A DNA stretch of 64,000 nucleotides from Thermophagus xiamenensis. Lineage in GTDB: Bacteria > Bacteroidota > Bacteroidia > Bacteroidales > Marinilabiliaceae. This document shows, in pieces, positions 17,276 to 26,389 of this stretch. Both the position numbers and the translations under genes were made by a program. The notes beneath the pieces were generated by a model. It was given only the letters and a program-made list of their open reading frames with translations. It did no database searches and was not told where the DNA came from. Position 1 is the first letter of the stretch. Each line of letters begins with the position of its first letter. The stretch is taken from NCBI RefSeq assembly GCF_900112795.1, contig NZ_FONA01000012.1, positions 78,479 to 142,478 of the forward strand, in the 5' to 3' direction.

Positions 17276-18787
17276 TTAAAAAGGATTGATTCTGTAGAGA
17301 CGACCATATTCTTTCCAGTTCGATTTATGATGGTGATCAAGAGAAAAGCGCAATCGTTTATCTGAATGTGACTGATGTTCTACATAAGCCATAATCATAG
17401 CCAAATCCTCACATTCCAGTTCACAAGGTTCTCCTTCGGTAAGGTATTTTTCATTCTTTGAAATAAAATGTGTGTCATATTTACCTTCAATAAAATCGGG
17501 GGTATTCATAATTCTTTCAAGGAACTGAATGTTGGTTTTTACACCGGTAATTTTGTATTCGTACAATGCTCTTTTCATGCGAGCTACGGCCTCTTCACGA
17601 TTCTGTCCCCAAACGATTAGTTTTGATATCAAAGGGTCATAAAACACGGTTATTTCATAGCCTTCGTAAATATACCCGTCGGTACGTACTCCTAATCCCA
17701 AAGGTTCGGTAATGTGCAATACTTTACCGGCACCCGGCATAAAATTATTTTGAGGATCTTCTGCATAAATTCTGCATTCAATGGCATGCCCGGTTCTTTT
17801 GATATCCTCTTGATTAAAAGGGAGAGGCTCTCCGTTGGCAATTTTTATTTGAGCTTTAACCAGGTCGATACCGGTAGTTCTTTCGGTGATTGGGTGTTCT
17901 ACCTGTAATCGTGTATTCATCTCCAGAAAATAAAAATTCATGTGGGCATCCACCAGGAACTCTACTGTTCCTGCCCCTTTGTAGTTAACCGAAGCAGCGG
18001 CAGCCACGGCTCTGTCGGTCATGGCTTTTCGCACCTCGTCGGTAATAAAGGGCGAAGGGGTTTCTTCTACAACCTTTTGGTGTCGGCGTTGCACAGAGCA
18101 TTCCCGTTCAAAAAGATGAACAATGTTTCCGTAGTTATCACCCAAAATTTGTACTTCAATATGGTGAGGCGATTGTAAATATTTTTCCATATAAACAGTA
18201 TCATCACCAAAGGCATTTTGTGCTTCGGATTTTGCACGCCTTACGGCATCTATAATTTCATCCGGACTCCAAACAAGCCGCATTCCCTTACCGCCGCCTC
18301 CGGCCGAGGCTTTTATCATTACCGGATAACCAATTTCTTCAGCAATTTTTTTAATTGAGTCTTCGTCCGTGTCATCCAGCTTACCTGAGCCGGGAACTAC
18401 CGGAACGCCGGCTTTAATCATTAATTCTCGGGCTTTCATTTTGTCGCCCATCACGCGTATGGCTTCGGCATCCGGGCCAATAAAAATAAGTCCTGCTTCA
18501 CGCACCTTCTCAGCAAACTCTGCGTTTTCGGAAAGAAAGCCATAACCCGGATGAATGGCGTCGGCACCGCTTTCTCTGGCAATTTCTATAATTCTTGGAA
18601 TGTTGAGATAACTTTGCCCTGAAGGACCCGGGCCTGCCCAATAAGCTTCGTCGGCATAGCGAACGTGCATTGATGTTCTGTCGGGTTCGGAATAAATGGC
18701 CACACTCTTAATGTTTGCTTCGCGGCATGAACGTATGATGCGTACCGCTATTTCGCCCCGGTTGGCCACTAAAACTTTTTTTATCAT
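17276..18787 (-). CDS. accC: Biotin carboxylase subunit of an acyl-CoA carboxylase
   Basis: ATP-grasp biotin carboxylase, 503 aa, which carboxylates the biotin of the carrier protein using ATP and bicarbonate. The start at 18787 (MIKKVLVANRGEIAVR) fits the family; the upstream in-frame ATG at 18862 adds an unrelated leader. Visible motifs are HPGYGFLSENAEFA, KASAGGGGKGMR (ATP-grasp glycine loop), the EVQILGD strand, and the catalytic EMNTRLQVEHPITE. The ~50-residue tail beyond the usual 450-residue core is common in Bacteroidota. The carrier gene lies 343 bases downstream on the same strand with a dispersed repeat between them; the carboxyltransferase is absent, so acetyl-CoA versus propionyl/methylmalonyl-CoA use is open. 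Confidence 0.93.
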   Translation of the reverse strand: MIKKVLVANRGEIAVRIIRSCREANIKSVAIYSEPDRTSMHVRYADEAYWAGPGPSGQSYLNIPRIIEIARESGADAIHPGYGFLSENAEFAEKVREAGLIFIGPDAEAIRVMGDKMKARELMIKAGVPVVPGSGKLDDTDEDSIKKIAEEIGYPVMIKASAGGGGKGMRLVWSPDEIIDAVRRAKSEAQNAFGDDTVYMEKYLQSPHHIEVQILGDNYGNIVHLFERECSVQRRHQKVVEETPSPFITDEVRKAMTDRAVAAAASVNYKGAGTVEFLVDAHMNFYFLEMNTRLQVEHPITERTTGIDLVKAQIKIANGEPLPFNQEDIKRTGHAIECRIYAEDPQNNFMPGAGKVLHITEPLGLGVRTDGYIYEGYEITVFYDPLISKLIVWGQNREEAVARMKRALYEYKITGVKTNIQFLERIMNTPDFIEGKYDTHFISKNEKYLTEGEPCELECEDLAMIMAYVEHQSHSDKRLRFSLDHHHKSNWKEYGRLYRINPF

Positions 18788-19087
18788 ATGCGAAGGTTGT
18801 AAATAATCTTGTCGTAATGTTAACAAAGTTGAAGGATTTGGGTTCAAATTATGGGGACTCAAGACTTTCTTTGTTAGAGTAATTTTTGGGTGGGGAATTC
18901 GGGGTTTATAGGGGTATTAAGAGGAAAATACATCTGACTTATTGGTAATGAATGAGAATGATTTTTAAGCAATGGCTGTGTTTATTAAGATTTATTATAA
19001 ATTATATTCAAGGCTAAAAAGCAGGAAGAAAGAAGAAAATTAATGCCTTATCTTTAATGCAGAAAAACAAATAAAACAAGGAAAATT
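18788..19087. other. Intergenic region between biotin carboxylase and ferritin genes
   Basis: 300 bases separating divergent genes. It must hold both promoters, but no consensus TAnnTTTG box was found. A TTTGTTAGA sequence near 18874 resembles half of the palindrome in the feo promoter; as a half-site alone it is weak evidence of metal control of ferritin. Confidence 0.4.
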
Positions 19088-19594
19088 ATGCTGAATAAGA
19101 ATGTAGAAAAAAAGCTAGTAGAGCAGATTGAAAAAGAAGGTTATTCATCCAGTTTATACCTGTCGATGGCCAGTTGGGCCGAGTGTAATGGCTTTGCAGG
19201 AATTGCCGACTGGATGTACGCCCAATCTGATGAGGAACGCATGCATATGCTTAAAATTGTGAAATATGTGAATGAACGTGGAGGTAAAGCCATTATTAGT
19301 TCCATAGACCAACCTCCAGCCGATTTCAAGAGTGTTAAAGAGATGTTTGAAATGGTGTATGAGCATGAACAGATGGTAACGGCTTCCATTAATGATATTG
19401 TGGGTGTTTGTCTGGAAGAAAAGGATTTTACAACCCATAATTGGCTGCAATGGTTTGTTACCGAGCAGATAGAAGAAGAAGCATCTGTTTCAAATATCCT
19501 TGATAAACTGAACTTACTTGGGGATCAAAATAATTTGTATCTATTTGATCGTGATATTATGGGTATGCGTAGTCAGAACGATAGCGCTGAATAA
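19088..19594 (+). CDS. ftnA: Bacterial non-heme ferritin
   Basis: Iron-storage protein, 168 aa, forming a 24-subunit cytoplasmic shell. The ferroxidase ligands are readable as Glu in EKEGYSSSLYLSMASWAE, EExxH in SDEERMHML, and glutamates in FVTEQIEEEASV. Length and four-helix spacing match FtnA. It is a monocistronic gene followed immediately by a strong terminator. It complements the Fe2+ importer genes in the same window, though 10 kb away. Confidence 0.95.
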   Translation: MLNKNVEKKLVEQIEKEGYSSSLYLSMASWAECNGFAGIADWMYAQSDEERMHMLKIVKYVNERGGKAIISSIDQPPADFKSVKEMFEMVYEHEQMVTASINDIVGVCLEEKDFTTHNWLQWFVTEQIEEEASVSNILDKLNLLGDQNNLYLFDRDIMGMRSQNDSAE

Positions 19595-19618
19595 AAATAT
19601 GTAATAGATAGTTCTGGT

Positions 19619-19652
19619 GCCGGGGGATGAACGCTCTACCCCGGCTTTTATT
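19619..19652 (+). terminator. Intrinsic terminator after ferritin
   Basis: GCCGGGG (19619-19625) pairs with CCCCGGC (19639-19645), followed by TTTTATTT. The stop of ferritin is 25 bases before it; the opposing SUI1 gene ends at 19652. Confidence 0.88.
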
Positions 19653-20011
19653 TAACCTCCCGATTTTTTTGTTTTAGTATAACCCTCTTTGAGAAGGAAA
19701 TCAAGAATTCTATCCCTGAAATCACCTTGCACAAGAATTTCACCATTTTTGACGGAACCACCCGCGCCGCAAATTCCTTTTAACTTTTTTCCCAACTCTT
19801 GTAAATCGCTATCGTTTCCAACGAAGCCGGTAATTAAAGTGACTGATTTTCCTTTCCGGTTTTTGCGGTCAAGAGAAATCCTTAAATTTTGTTTTTCAGA
19901 CGATAGGGTTTCTGGTTCGTTATCATTTTCAATATAATCGTCGGGATTAAAATCGGGATTTGTACTAAAAACAATCCCTCCGGAGGTTGATTTGCGCTTC
20001 TTTTTACTCAT
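19652..20011 (-). CDS. SUI1/eIF1-like translation factor (YciH family)
   Basis: 119 aa. An N-terminal flexible, charged half precedes the SUI1 domain, seen as [18 protein letters not shown], then [20 protein letters not shown], then [17 protein letters not shown]. coli YciH has IF3-like initiation-fidelity activity; the role in Bacteroidota is not established. It is the last gene of the operon that begins at 23859 and overlaps the end of aroE by four bases, suggesting coupled translation. Confidence 0.93.
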   Translation of the reverse strand: MSKKKRKSTSGGIVFSTNPDFNPDDYIENDNEPETLSSEKQNLRISLDRKNRKGKSVTLITGFVGNDSDLQELGKKLKGICGAGGSVKNGEILVQGDFRDRILDFLLKEGYTKTKKSGG

Positions 20012-20754
20012 GCCTGATTAAAAATTTCCCAGGCAGCTTCTGCCTGAAGGTGTAACATTTCAAGTCCGTTTTTAATAACGGCGCCTTTATTGGCACATTT
20101 ATTCAGGAAAAGGGTGGTTTCCGGATTATAAATCAAGTCAAAAGCCAGGTGCTCCTGTGTTATGCCTTCGTAGGGTATTGGGGGCGCTACGTCTGTATTG
20201 GGCGCCATTCCCAATGGTGTAGTGTTAATTATTACTTTGTATTCTTTAATGATTTCAGGGGTAAGCGCCTGATAGGATACATGTGAAGGGTGTTGCGGAT
20301 TCCGGGATACAAATCGAAAGAGTAACCCTAGCTGTTTCAAAGCATAAGCCACGGCTTTGGAAGCACCACCCGTACCCAATATAAGCGCTTTGGTGTGCAA
20401 TGGTTTTAATAATGGAGTTATGGAACGCGAAAAACCGATAACATCACTATTATACCCTTTCAAATATGGAACTTTATTCTTCCACGTTATTTTAATTACA
20501 TTAACTGCACCGATGTCTTTTGCCTGGGGATCAAGCTCATCCAAATAATCAATAACTTGCTGTTTATAAGGTATAGTAACATTTAATCCTGCCAGGTAGG
20601 GATGTTTTTTTAATAAATCCGGCAGTTCATTAATTTCAGGTATGGGGAAATTTAAATACCTGGCATCAATATTTTCTTTTTTGAACTTTTCGGTAAAATA
20701 ACTTTGCGAAAATGAATGCCCCAATGGGTATCCTATTAAACCAAAAGTTTGCAT
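20008..20754 (-). CDS. aroE: Shikimate dehydrogenase
   Basis: NADP-dependent reduction of 3-dehydroshikimate to shikimate in aromatic amino acid synthesis; 248 aa. Start 20754 ([16 protein letters not shown]) is chosen since it opens with the family motif and falls just after the DUF368 stop at 20759; the frame's upstream ATG lies in DUF368. The catalytic Lys and Asp pair appears in [11 protein letters not shown] and GAVNV...YNSDVIG; the Rossmann glycine loop is [14 protein letters not shown], and the closing [15 protein letters not shown] motif is present. No other aro genes are nearby; its position in this operon is typical of Bacteroidota. Confidence 0.95.
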   Translation of the reverse strand: MQTFGLIGYPLGHSFSQSYFTEKFKKENIDARYLNFPIPEINELPDLLKKHPYLAGLNVTIPYKQQVIDYLDELDPQAKDIGAVNVIKITWKNKVPYLKGYNSDVIGFSRSITPLLKPLHTKALILGTGGASKAVAYALKQLGLLFRFVSRNPQHPSHVSYQALTPEIIKEYKVIINTTPLGMAPNTDVAPPIPYEGITQEHLAFDLIYNPETTLFLNKCANKGAVIKNGLEMLHLQAEAAWEIFNQA

Positions 20755-20758
20755 ATGA

Positions 20759-21664
20759 TCATTTTTTTTCTTTTTTGCCGGCCCAAATTTCTGTGGCTGC
20801 AATGCTTAAAATGCCTAAAATAATAAAAAGCAGAGCAAAAAACAATTGAGCATTTACTTCCGGGAGTAACCATTGGTATGCAATTACTTTGGTTTTATCA
20901 CCAAACTGTTGTGTTATTTCTTCTTTCCAGGGCCAAAGAATGCCCAATGATCCCAGAATAAACCCCGAAAGCAGAGCTATAGCCGAGTCAGGGAAACGCT
21001 TAAGCAACCACGACAGAAACCGGCTGAAGAGTAATAAGCCAACCACCGCTCCAATAGCTACGGGCAAAAGAATATTTAGATCAAAATGATTGATGGCATC
21101 AATCATTACCAATTGATAATTGCCCATTAAAATGAGTACAAAAGAGCCGCTTAAGCCCGGCAATATCATGCTGCACATGGCAACGATACCACATAGTATA
21201 AGGTAAAAAAACGAACTATTTTCCGATGCCGGGGTAAGGACTGATATAGATATGGCAATTCCGGCACCTATTATAAAAGAAATTATTGCGCCCGAATGCC
21301 ATTTGTTGACGGTTCTCCCAACGAAATAGACCGATGCCAGAACCAAACCAAAAAAGTAAGACCACACGTATGTGGGATAATTGGCAAAAAGATATTCTAA
21401 TAAATGTGCCAACGATACTATGGCTGTTATTATTCCGGCAAATAGTGTACTTAAAAATACTAAATCGGTATGTTGGGCAAAAGTTTTAAATTTTCCCTGA
21501 CCCAATAACTTTATAGCGGTTGCGTCGAAAGATTTAATGGCATTAATTAAACGAACAAAAACGCCGGTTATTAAAGCTACAGTACCTCCTGAAACGCCGG
21601 GAATGACATTCGCCGTCCCCATGGCCACCCCTTTCAGGAATAGTGAAATTAATTTATTCAGCAT
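20759..21664 (-). CDS. DUF368 polytopic membrane protein
   Basis: 301 aa with eight or so hydrophobic helices and the DUF368 signature near the N-terminus, GVAMGTANVIPGVSGGTVAL, and its internal echo CSMILPGLSGSFVLILMG, indicating an inverted-repeat transporter fold. Members of this family (PopT) have been reported to act in undecaprenyl phosphate translocation; that role is family knowledge and not proven here. Its start overlaps the phosphosulfolactate synthase end by 11 bases and its stop is 4 bases before aroE. Confidence 0.85.
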   Translation of the reverse strand: MLNKLISLFLKGVAMGTANVIPGVSGGTVALITGVFVRLINAIKSFDATAIKLLGQGKFKTFAQHTDLVFLSTLFAGIITAIVSLAHLLEYLFANYPTYVWSYFFGLVLASVYFVGRTVNKWHSGAIISFIIGAGIAISISVLTPASENSSFFYLILCGIVAMCSMILPGLSGSFVLILMGNYQLVMIDAINHFDLNILLPVAIGAVVGLLLFSRFLSWLLKRFPDSAIALLSGFILGSLGILWPWKEEITQQFGDKTKVIAYQWLLPEVNAQLFFALLFIILGILSIAATEIWAGKKEKK

Positions 21665-22421
21665 CTGGTAAAAAATCTAAAAGGGTATCACCTCTAAGAC
21701 CTAACCGCAATGTTTCGAGAGGAATAACTTCACTAGGGGCAATATTCCCCAAATTCACATTATGCCCAAAATGTTTAATGAACCATACTTGCTGTGGTTT
21801 CTGAGGTGCTTCCCAAAGGATATTGGAAGCATCCAGATGCGTTCGGATGTCTTCGATGAGTTGTAAATTGGCCGAACCGTCCTTATTATATATTCCGGTA
21901 GTTCCACTTTCTCTAGCCTCAGCAATAACCTTCCATGCTCCTGCCTCCAGTTCGGTTTTCATCATTGAAATCCATTGCGTATTAGGAATAACCTTATTGG
22001 CAACTTTAGACCCAACTTCACTCACAACAATATACTCTTTTGACAATTCTTCGATGTATTTTAATTTATCTTCGTGAGGAATGGATATGGTGCCATCACT
22101 AACCTCCACATATTCCATCCCATAACGATCCAGATAGCGCCGGAATTCATCGAATAAGCCCCTAATAATAAAGGCTTCGAACAGCGTACCGCCAAAGTAG
22201 GCATGCACACCTGCTTCACGATAAATATTTAGTTTTGCTTCAAGGCTTGGTACCAACAGACTGGTTCCGAATCCCAGTTTCACCAAGTCGGTATAAGGAG
22301 CATTACCTTCTACAAAGTTTTCTGCTTCTCTTACACTCATCCCCTTATCCATCATCATGGTTAACCCATATTGACGAGGTTTTTCAGGACGTTGTGGTAA
22401 ATTTGGTAATTCAAAGTTCAT
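21654..22421 (-). CDS. comA: Phosphosulfolactate synthase family protein
   Basis: 255 aa TIM-barrel enzyme of the ComA family, which adds sulfite to phosphoenolpyruvate giving (R)-phosphosulfolactate. The start at 22421 (MNFELPNLPQRPEKPRQYG) is preferred to 22442. Family pattern: GLTMMMDKGMSVREAENF, LVKLGFGTSLL, YFGGTLFEAF, VEVSDGTISIP, SEVGSKVAN, and NLGNIAPSEVIPLETLRLGLRGDTL. In methanogens the product leads to coenzyme M; in Bacteroidota its destination is not settled. The gene overlaps both neighbours by about 11 bases, showing strong operon coupling. Confidence 0.88.
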   Translation of the reverse strand: MNFELPNLPQRPEKPRQYGLTMMMDKGMSVREAENFVEGNAPYTDLVKLGFGTSLLVPSLEAKLNIYREAGVHAYFGGTLFEAFIIRGLFDEFRRYLDRYGMEYVEVSDGTISIPHEDKLKYIEELSKEYIVVSEVGSKVANKVIPNTQWISMMKTELEAGAWKVIAEARESGTTGIYNKDGSANLQLIEDIRTHLDASNILWEAPQKPQQVWFIKHFGHNVNLGNIAPSEVIPLETLRLGLRGDTLLDFLPDAE

Positions 22422-23859
22422 AATTCCTATTATTGAGTTCAATTAAATTGCTTAGTTGATTATTGTTCTTTGCAATGTCAAGAATCTCCGGAAACAGGTC
22501 GGTTAATTCGTCAATAAAGCCCGGAGCATTGGATATAGCCTCTTTCAGATGATAAAAGCTTTTTTTTAGGTTTTCTGTAATAAGCAAATGATAAGCAGCT
22601 AACATATACTGAAAAGAGGGAGCTTCTATGAGTTTTGAGGTGTAATCGTATACAAAAAGTTCAATGTTGTATTCAGGGTTAAGGGCTTTTTCCAATTTGA
22701 ATAACGATGCAGGGTGACGAAATTCTTTGGAATTACATCGAGTGGCTTTAACGAAATAGTCTTTGGAAAGTTTCCATTTTTCATCCAGAACATATGACTG
22801 AGCCGTCAAATGATAAAAAGTACCTTGTTCTTCGTTTGTCATTAAGTCTTTTTCTTCCAAAGCTTGTTTGATAATTTGCCGGCATTTTTTTGGTTTTTGA
22901 AGTTCAAGGTAAAACCGGGCATAACTTTCCCATGTATCAAAATCGATGATATCGGATTTGATGGCCAATTCGAAAAACTGTATGGCTTTTGAACTGTTTC
23001 CCAATTTATGCCAGCAATCGGCAATATATTGAAGACATTTGGATTGCTCTAAATCGTAAGATATGCAATTTAGATAACAATCCAGCGCTTCCAGATATCT
23101 GTTTTGTTGAGCCAAACTATTACCTTTGTTAAAATGAGCCTGTGCATGGTCTGGATTGATTGTCAGGCAAAAATCAAAGGCATCAACAGCTTCTTCTAAA
23201 TTGTCTAATTTTACCAGTGATATTCCTAAATTATACCATGCATTTTCGGAGTAGGGATTCAAATCCAGAACTTCTTCATATATATCATGAGCTTTATGGT
23301 TATCCCCAATTTTGTCTAAAGCATAAGCTAATTCGAAGAGTAGGTTTTCATCATTTTTAATTTTTGGATATCGGGCCGAAAGTAGTCGGATGGTGGTACT
23401 ATATTCTTGAAATTGGTTAAGATAAAGAACCGTGTCTAATAAAATATCGTTTTCGTCACCGGCATATTTTAGACCAAGCTCAAGAGTTTGTATGGCTTTA
23501 TCTCTGTCTCCTTCTCTGAAATAAATGTATCCAAGATTTAAATATACTTCGGGGTTTGATTTTTCAATACTCATTACGTGCTCAAGGATAGCAGCCGCTT
23601 TGGATAATTGCTCTTTTTCGATGAAAATGATGGCTTCTTTTATTTTCAGGGAAGTGGAGCCGGGATGTTGTCGAAGGCCTAGTTGGATAATTCGTTCTGC
23701 CTTGGCAAGCTCGAATTGGTCCATGTAATAATCAAAAATACTTTCAATACTATGAACATCAAAAAAATATTCCTGTTTGTTATATTCCATTTTTTCGAAG
23801 CGTTCTATGGCTTCTTTTATTTCGTTAAAATGCGCTGACCATGATTCTAGCATAAGCAC
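22411..23859 (-). CDS. Large TPR protein, first gene of the comA-DUF368-aroE operon
   Basis: 482 aa, cytoplasmic, almost entirely tetratricopeptide repeats, about twelve, for example PEVYLNLGYIYFREGDRDKAIQTL, ENAWYNLGISLVKLDNLEEAVDAF and AQAHFNKGNSLAQQNRYLEALDCY. There is no signal peptide or enzymatic domain, so it is likely a scaffold. Start could be either of two Met codons three apart (MLMLES). It leads a tightly packed operon through SUI1. A promoter-like CTTG-N19-TACTTTTG lies directly upstream, giving a very short leader. Confidence 0.85.
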   Translation of the reverse strand: MLMLESWSAHFNEIKEAIERFEKMEYNKQEYFFDVHSIESIFDYYMDQFELAKAERIIQLGLRQHPGSTSLKIKEAIIFIEKEQLSKAAAILEHVMSIEKSNPEVYLNLGYIYFREGDRDKAIQTLELGLKYAGDENDILLDTVLYLNQFQEYSTTIRLLSARYPKIKNDENLLFELAYALDKIGDNHKAHDIYEEVLDLNPYSENAWYNLGISLVKLDNLEEAVDAFDFCLTINPDHAQAHFNKGNSLAQQNRYLEALDCYLNCISYDLEQSKCLQYIADCWHKLGNSSKAIQFFELAIKSDIIDFDTWESYARFYLELQKPKKCRQIIKQALEEKDLMTNEEQGTFYHLTAQSYVLDEKWKLSKDYFVKATRCNSKEFRHPASLFKLEKALNPEYNIELFVYDYTSKLIEAPSFQYMLAAYHLLITENLKKSFYHLKEAISNAPGFIDELTDLFPEILDIAKNNNQLSNLIELNNRNYEL

Positions 23860-23873
23860 TGAATTTATTCATG

Positions 23874-23904
23874 CAAAAGTACGCATTCTTTGCGGAAAGC
23901 CAAG
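23874..23904 (-). promoter_or_regulatory. Probable promoter of the TPR-comA-DUF368-aroE-SUI1 operon
   Basis: On the minus strand CTTG (23904-23901), then 19 bases, then TACTTTTG (23881-23874). The -7 box matches TAnnTTTG fully and the -33 box at three of four bases. Start codon is 15 bases downstream of the -7 box. Confidence 0.5.
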
Positions 23905-23954
23905 ACTTCATAAATTATTTGATGTGTTGTTATGGCATTTAGTTGATTAACAGA

Positions 23955-24165
23955 TTATAAGTAAGGATGAAATGAGCTCGAACACTTAAGTGTGTCACAA
24001 CAAGAACATGTAATTTAAAGGAAGAAGTGCCCAGGAAGAAGAAGTCATTAGTGGTTAGTCAATAATCATTAGTGTTGATTTACTTATGACTAACCACTAA
24101 CCACTAATCACTAATCACTAACTTTAAGTTCCATTCGACCAATTAGTTAAGTAAGCTTTATGCGA
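23955..24165 (+). repeat. Dispersed composite repeat, copy 4 (diverged)
   Basis: A worn copy: GTAAGGATGAAATGAGC (23961-), TGTGTCACAACAAGAACATGTA, GGAAGAAGTGCCCAGGAAG, then a TAGTGGTTAGTC...GACTAACCACTAA inverted-repeat region (24045-24120) and TTTAAGTTCCATTCGACCAA (24122-24141). The ending that reads TATACGAATGAAA in other copies is here changed to TATGCGAATAAAT, and no gene follows it on this strand. Confidence 0.75.
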
Positions 24166-24230
24166 ATAAATAAACCCGGTATAGACTTGAAGTGCCATAT
24201 CAAAAAGGGCAAGGAACCTAAGTTATTTTA

Positions 24231-25763
24231 TTATTGTTTTGTTTGGTGAACAGGTTTGAGTAAATCGTTAACGGTTTTTACCGGGTTAAAGGTTTCGACA
24301 GGCACTTCCACAAAAAGAGTTAGCCAATGAGCCATGGCACCATTCCAAAGGCCTGGTCGTTCAAGCGCTTTAATGGTTTTTCCGTAGACTGACTTTTGAG
24401 AAATAAACCCTGTTTCCGGGTCGATGTATTGGGTCAGATCAAATTTTTCTCCTTTGTAATTTTTGGGAATACATACCAAATCAACCGGGTTGAAATGGGT
24501 CCCGTTATTGAACAGTTTTTTTTGATGAGGGTCATTCAGATCAAATTGAGAACCTTCAACAATTTGAAGGGATTGTTGGCCATTATTGTCTTCGACCCAA
24601 AAGGGGCCGCCACCGGGGTCACCCACATTTTTTACCATGCCACAGACCCGAATGGGACGATTTAAAAATTGATGAAGATAGGCCGCTTGTGCTTCTACTG
24701 ATTGGGATTTTACCGGTTCAGGAATATCCGTGTGAAAATTTTCTGCGATGAATTTTCTAACCTTATCAATAAGGTTATCATTTACATTAGTATCTAATTG
24801 ATTCAAAAAAGCAAAAACATTGTTCCGGATTTTCAAGGCCAAACCGGCCAAAGCCTGTTTATAGGTTATTATTAAATCAAGACTATAAGTTGGAACTACG
24901 TTATCAATATTTTTTATGAATAATATATCTGCATTACAATCATTAAGGTTTTCGATAAGCGATCCATGGCCTCCTGGACGAAAAACCAAATGGCCGTTTT
25001 CATCTCTGAAAGGCTCATTGTTGAGCGTAACGGCAATGGTGTCGGTATAAGGTTTTTGAAAACTAAATGTAACTTCGAATTTGGTTTGGGTTTCATTTTC
25101 AACTTTTAACCGGTCATTTTCTAGTTGCTTTTTGAAAAAGTCATAATGTTCAGGGCTTATGGTAAAATGAACTCTTGCTATTCCGTTGAGGTCTATGGCG
25201 TATGCGGCAGCCTCATAGAGATGTTCTGCCAGAGGTGTATGTAAGTCCTTGGGGTATCGGTGGAATGGTATTAATCCCTTGGGCAGGAAACCGTATCCCA
25301 GCCCCTCGCGGGTTAGGATTTTATGAATTATTTCTTTTGCATGAGAGATTCTTTCAGCAGTGTCGTTAAGGTTAAAGTTTTTGGTATATTTTTCAACTTC
25401 AGAAAAAAAAGCAAATCTTGGCAATTCAACTAAAAAGCGCCGTACCGGATGATCAGCGGACAAATCTTCAGCATTTTGATCGGAATCAAGAAACTGAAAC
25501 AGGTCTTTAAACATTCGGGTGGCGGCGCCGGAGGCAGGAACAAATTTCATAGGCATTAACTGTTTCTGCACCTCCCCGTGATATATGCTTTTATAATGGT
25601 TTATATCTGCAGTTGGGAAAGCTATAATTCCATCGTTCAAAGTAGCGGGGCGAGTAGCCTTAATTGTTGGAAAACCATTTTTAAAGCGTTTTATTTGCTT
25701 GTTAATGGATTCCGGTGAAATACCTTTTTCTTTTAACTGTTCTAAATCCGAATTTTTTAACAT
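24231..25763 (-). CDS. DUF4301 family protein
   Basis: 510 aa protein with no signal peptide. Conserved family segments include PMKFVPASGAATRMFKDL (nucleotide-sugar-like loop), HTPLAEHLYEAAAYA, FRPGGHGSLIENLN, RVCGMVKNVGDPGGGPFW and GLWNGAMAHWLT. The glycine-rich loops and the LIENLND region recall a nucleotidyltransferase (sugar-nucleotide pyrophosphorylase) fold, but DUF4301 has no established reaction; treat that as inference. It stands alone between a repeat copy and a long A+T-rich gap. Confidence 0.82.
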   Translation of the reverse strand: MLKNSDLEQLKEKGISPESINKQIKRFKNGFPTIKATRPATLNDGIIAFPTADINHYKSIYHGEVQKQLMPMKFVPASGAATRMFKDLFQFLDSDQNAEDLSADHPVRRFLVELPRFAFFSEVEKYTKNFNLNDTAERISHAKEIIHKILTREGLGYGFLPKGLIPFHRYPKDLHTPLAEHLYEAAAYAIDLNGIARVHFTISPEHYDFFKKQLENDRLKVENETQTKFEVTFSFQKPYTDTIAVTLNNEPFRDENGHLVFRPGGHGSLIENLNDCNADILFIKNIDNVVPTYSLDLIITYKQALAGLALKIRNNVFAFLNQLDTNVNDNLIDKVRKFIAENFHTDIPEPVKSQSVEAQAAYLHQFLNRPIRVCGMVKNVGDPGGGPFWVEDNNGQQSLQIVEGSQFDLNDPHQKKLFNNGTHFNPVDLVCIPKNYKGEKFDLTQYIDPETGFISQKSVYGKTIKALERPGLWNGAMAHWLTLFVEVPVETFNPVKTVNDLLKPVHQTKQ

Positions 25764-26389
25764 AGATAATGGTTTTTGGTTTCGGAAAATAAGGAAAATT
25801 TACTTAGTGCACAAAACTGATCGCTCAAGACACAAACAACTCACCTTCTGTCCTGATGATTGGTCAGGGTTGTTAACTTATTTAAGTTGTTAGCTTAAAG
25901 TAATTAACTTTGATAATAAAAATCAATTCGATTGTTACAATTGCTAATATACTTTCCTGTATCATTATATAAAAAAACGATATTCATTAGGCTCACAGAA
26001 CTCGCATGTCCTAAAATTTATAATGGGATATCCTTAGTTGGCTATTAACAGTAAATTCAATGGATGTCTTATAAATAGATTTTCAGCCGAATTACAAAAA
26101 GAAAACACGGGATTAAGAAGATTGTTTTTATTTTTTCTAGTGGGGGATAAATTAGAAATGCAATAATATTTTTTCGAACAAAAAGAAAAAATAAATTGAC
26201 TTTTCATATTTGAATGTCTATCTTTTGTCGCATAAAAATTTGTGTGAAAGATAAATATGTTTTCGACCGTTTTGGTTTAATGATTTCGACCCTTTAATTA
26301 AACATTATTTCCCTGGAAGGTAAAAGGAAGTCCCATTTATCTCTGCCACATTAGTTTCAAAATTTTTTAATTCCATTAATTTTCTATTT
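25764..26389. other. Long A+T-rich intergenic gap before the broken FadL gene
   Basis: 626 bases with no gene. It has a short match (GAACTCGCATGTC, about 25998-26010) to the reverse complement of a module in the dispersed repeat, suggesting a remnant, and a small inverted repeat AACTTA-TT-TAAGTT (25875-25888). No convincing promoter or RNA gene was found. Confidence 0.5.

Noticed and set aside
18788..18862. Upstream extension of the biotin carboxylase
   Set aside because: The extra 25 residues are unrelated to the family, which begins at MIKKVLVANRGEIA.
18865..18885. Metal-repressor operator in front of ferritin
   Set aside because: Only half of the feo palindrome (TTTGTTAGA) is present, without the second arm or a promoter in phase.
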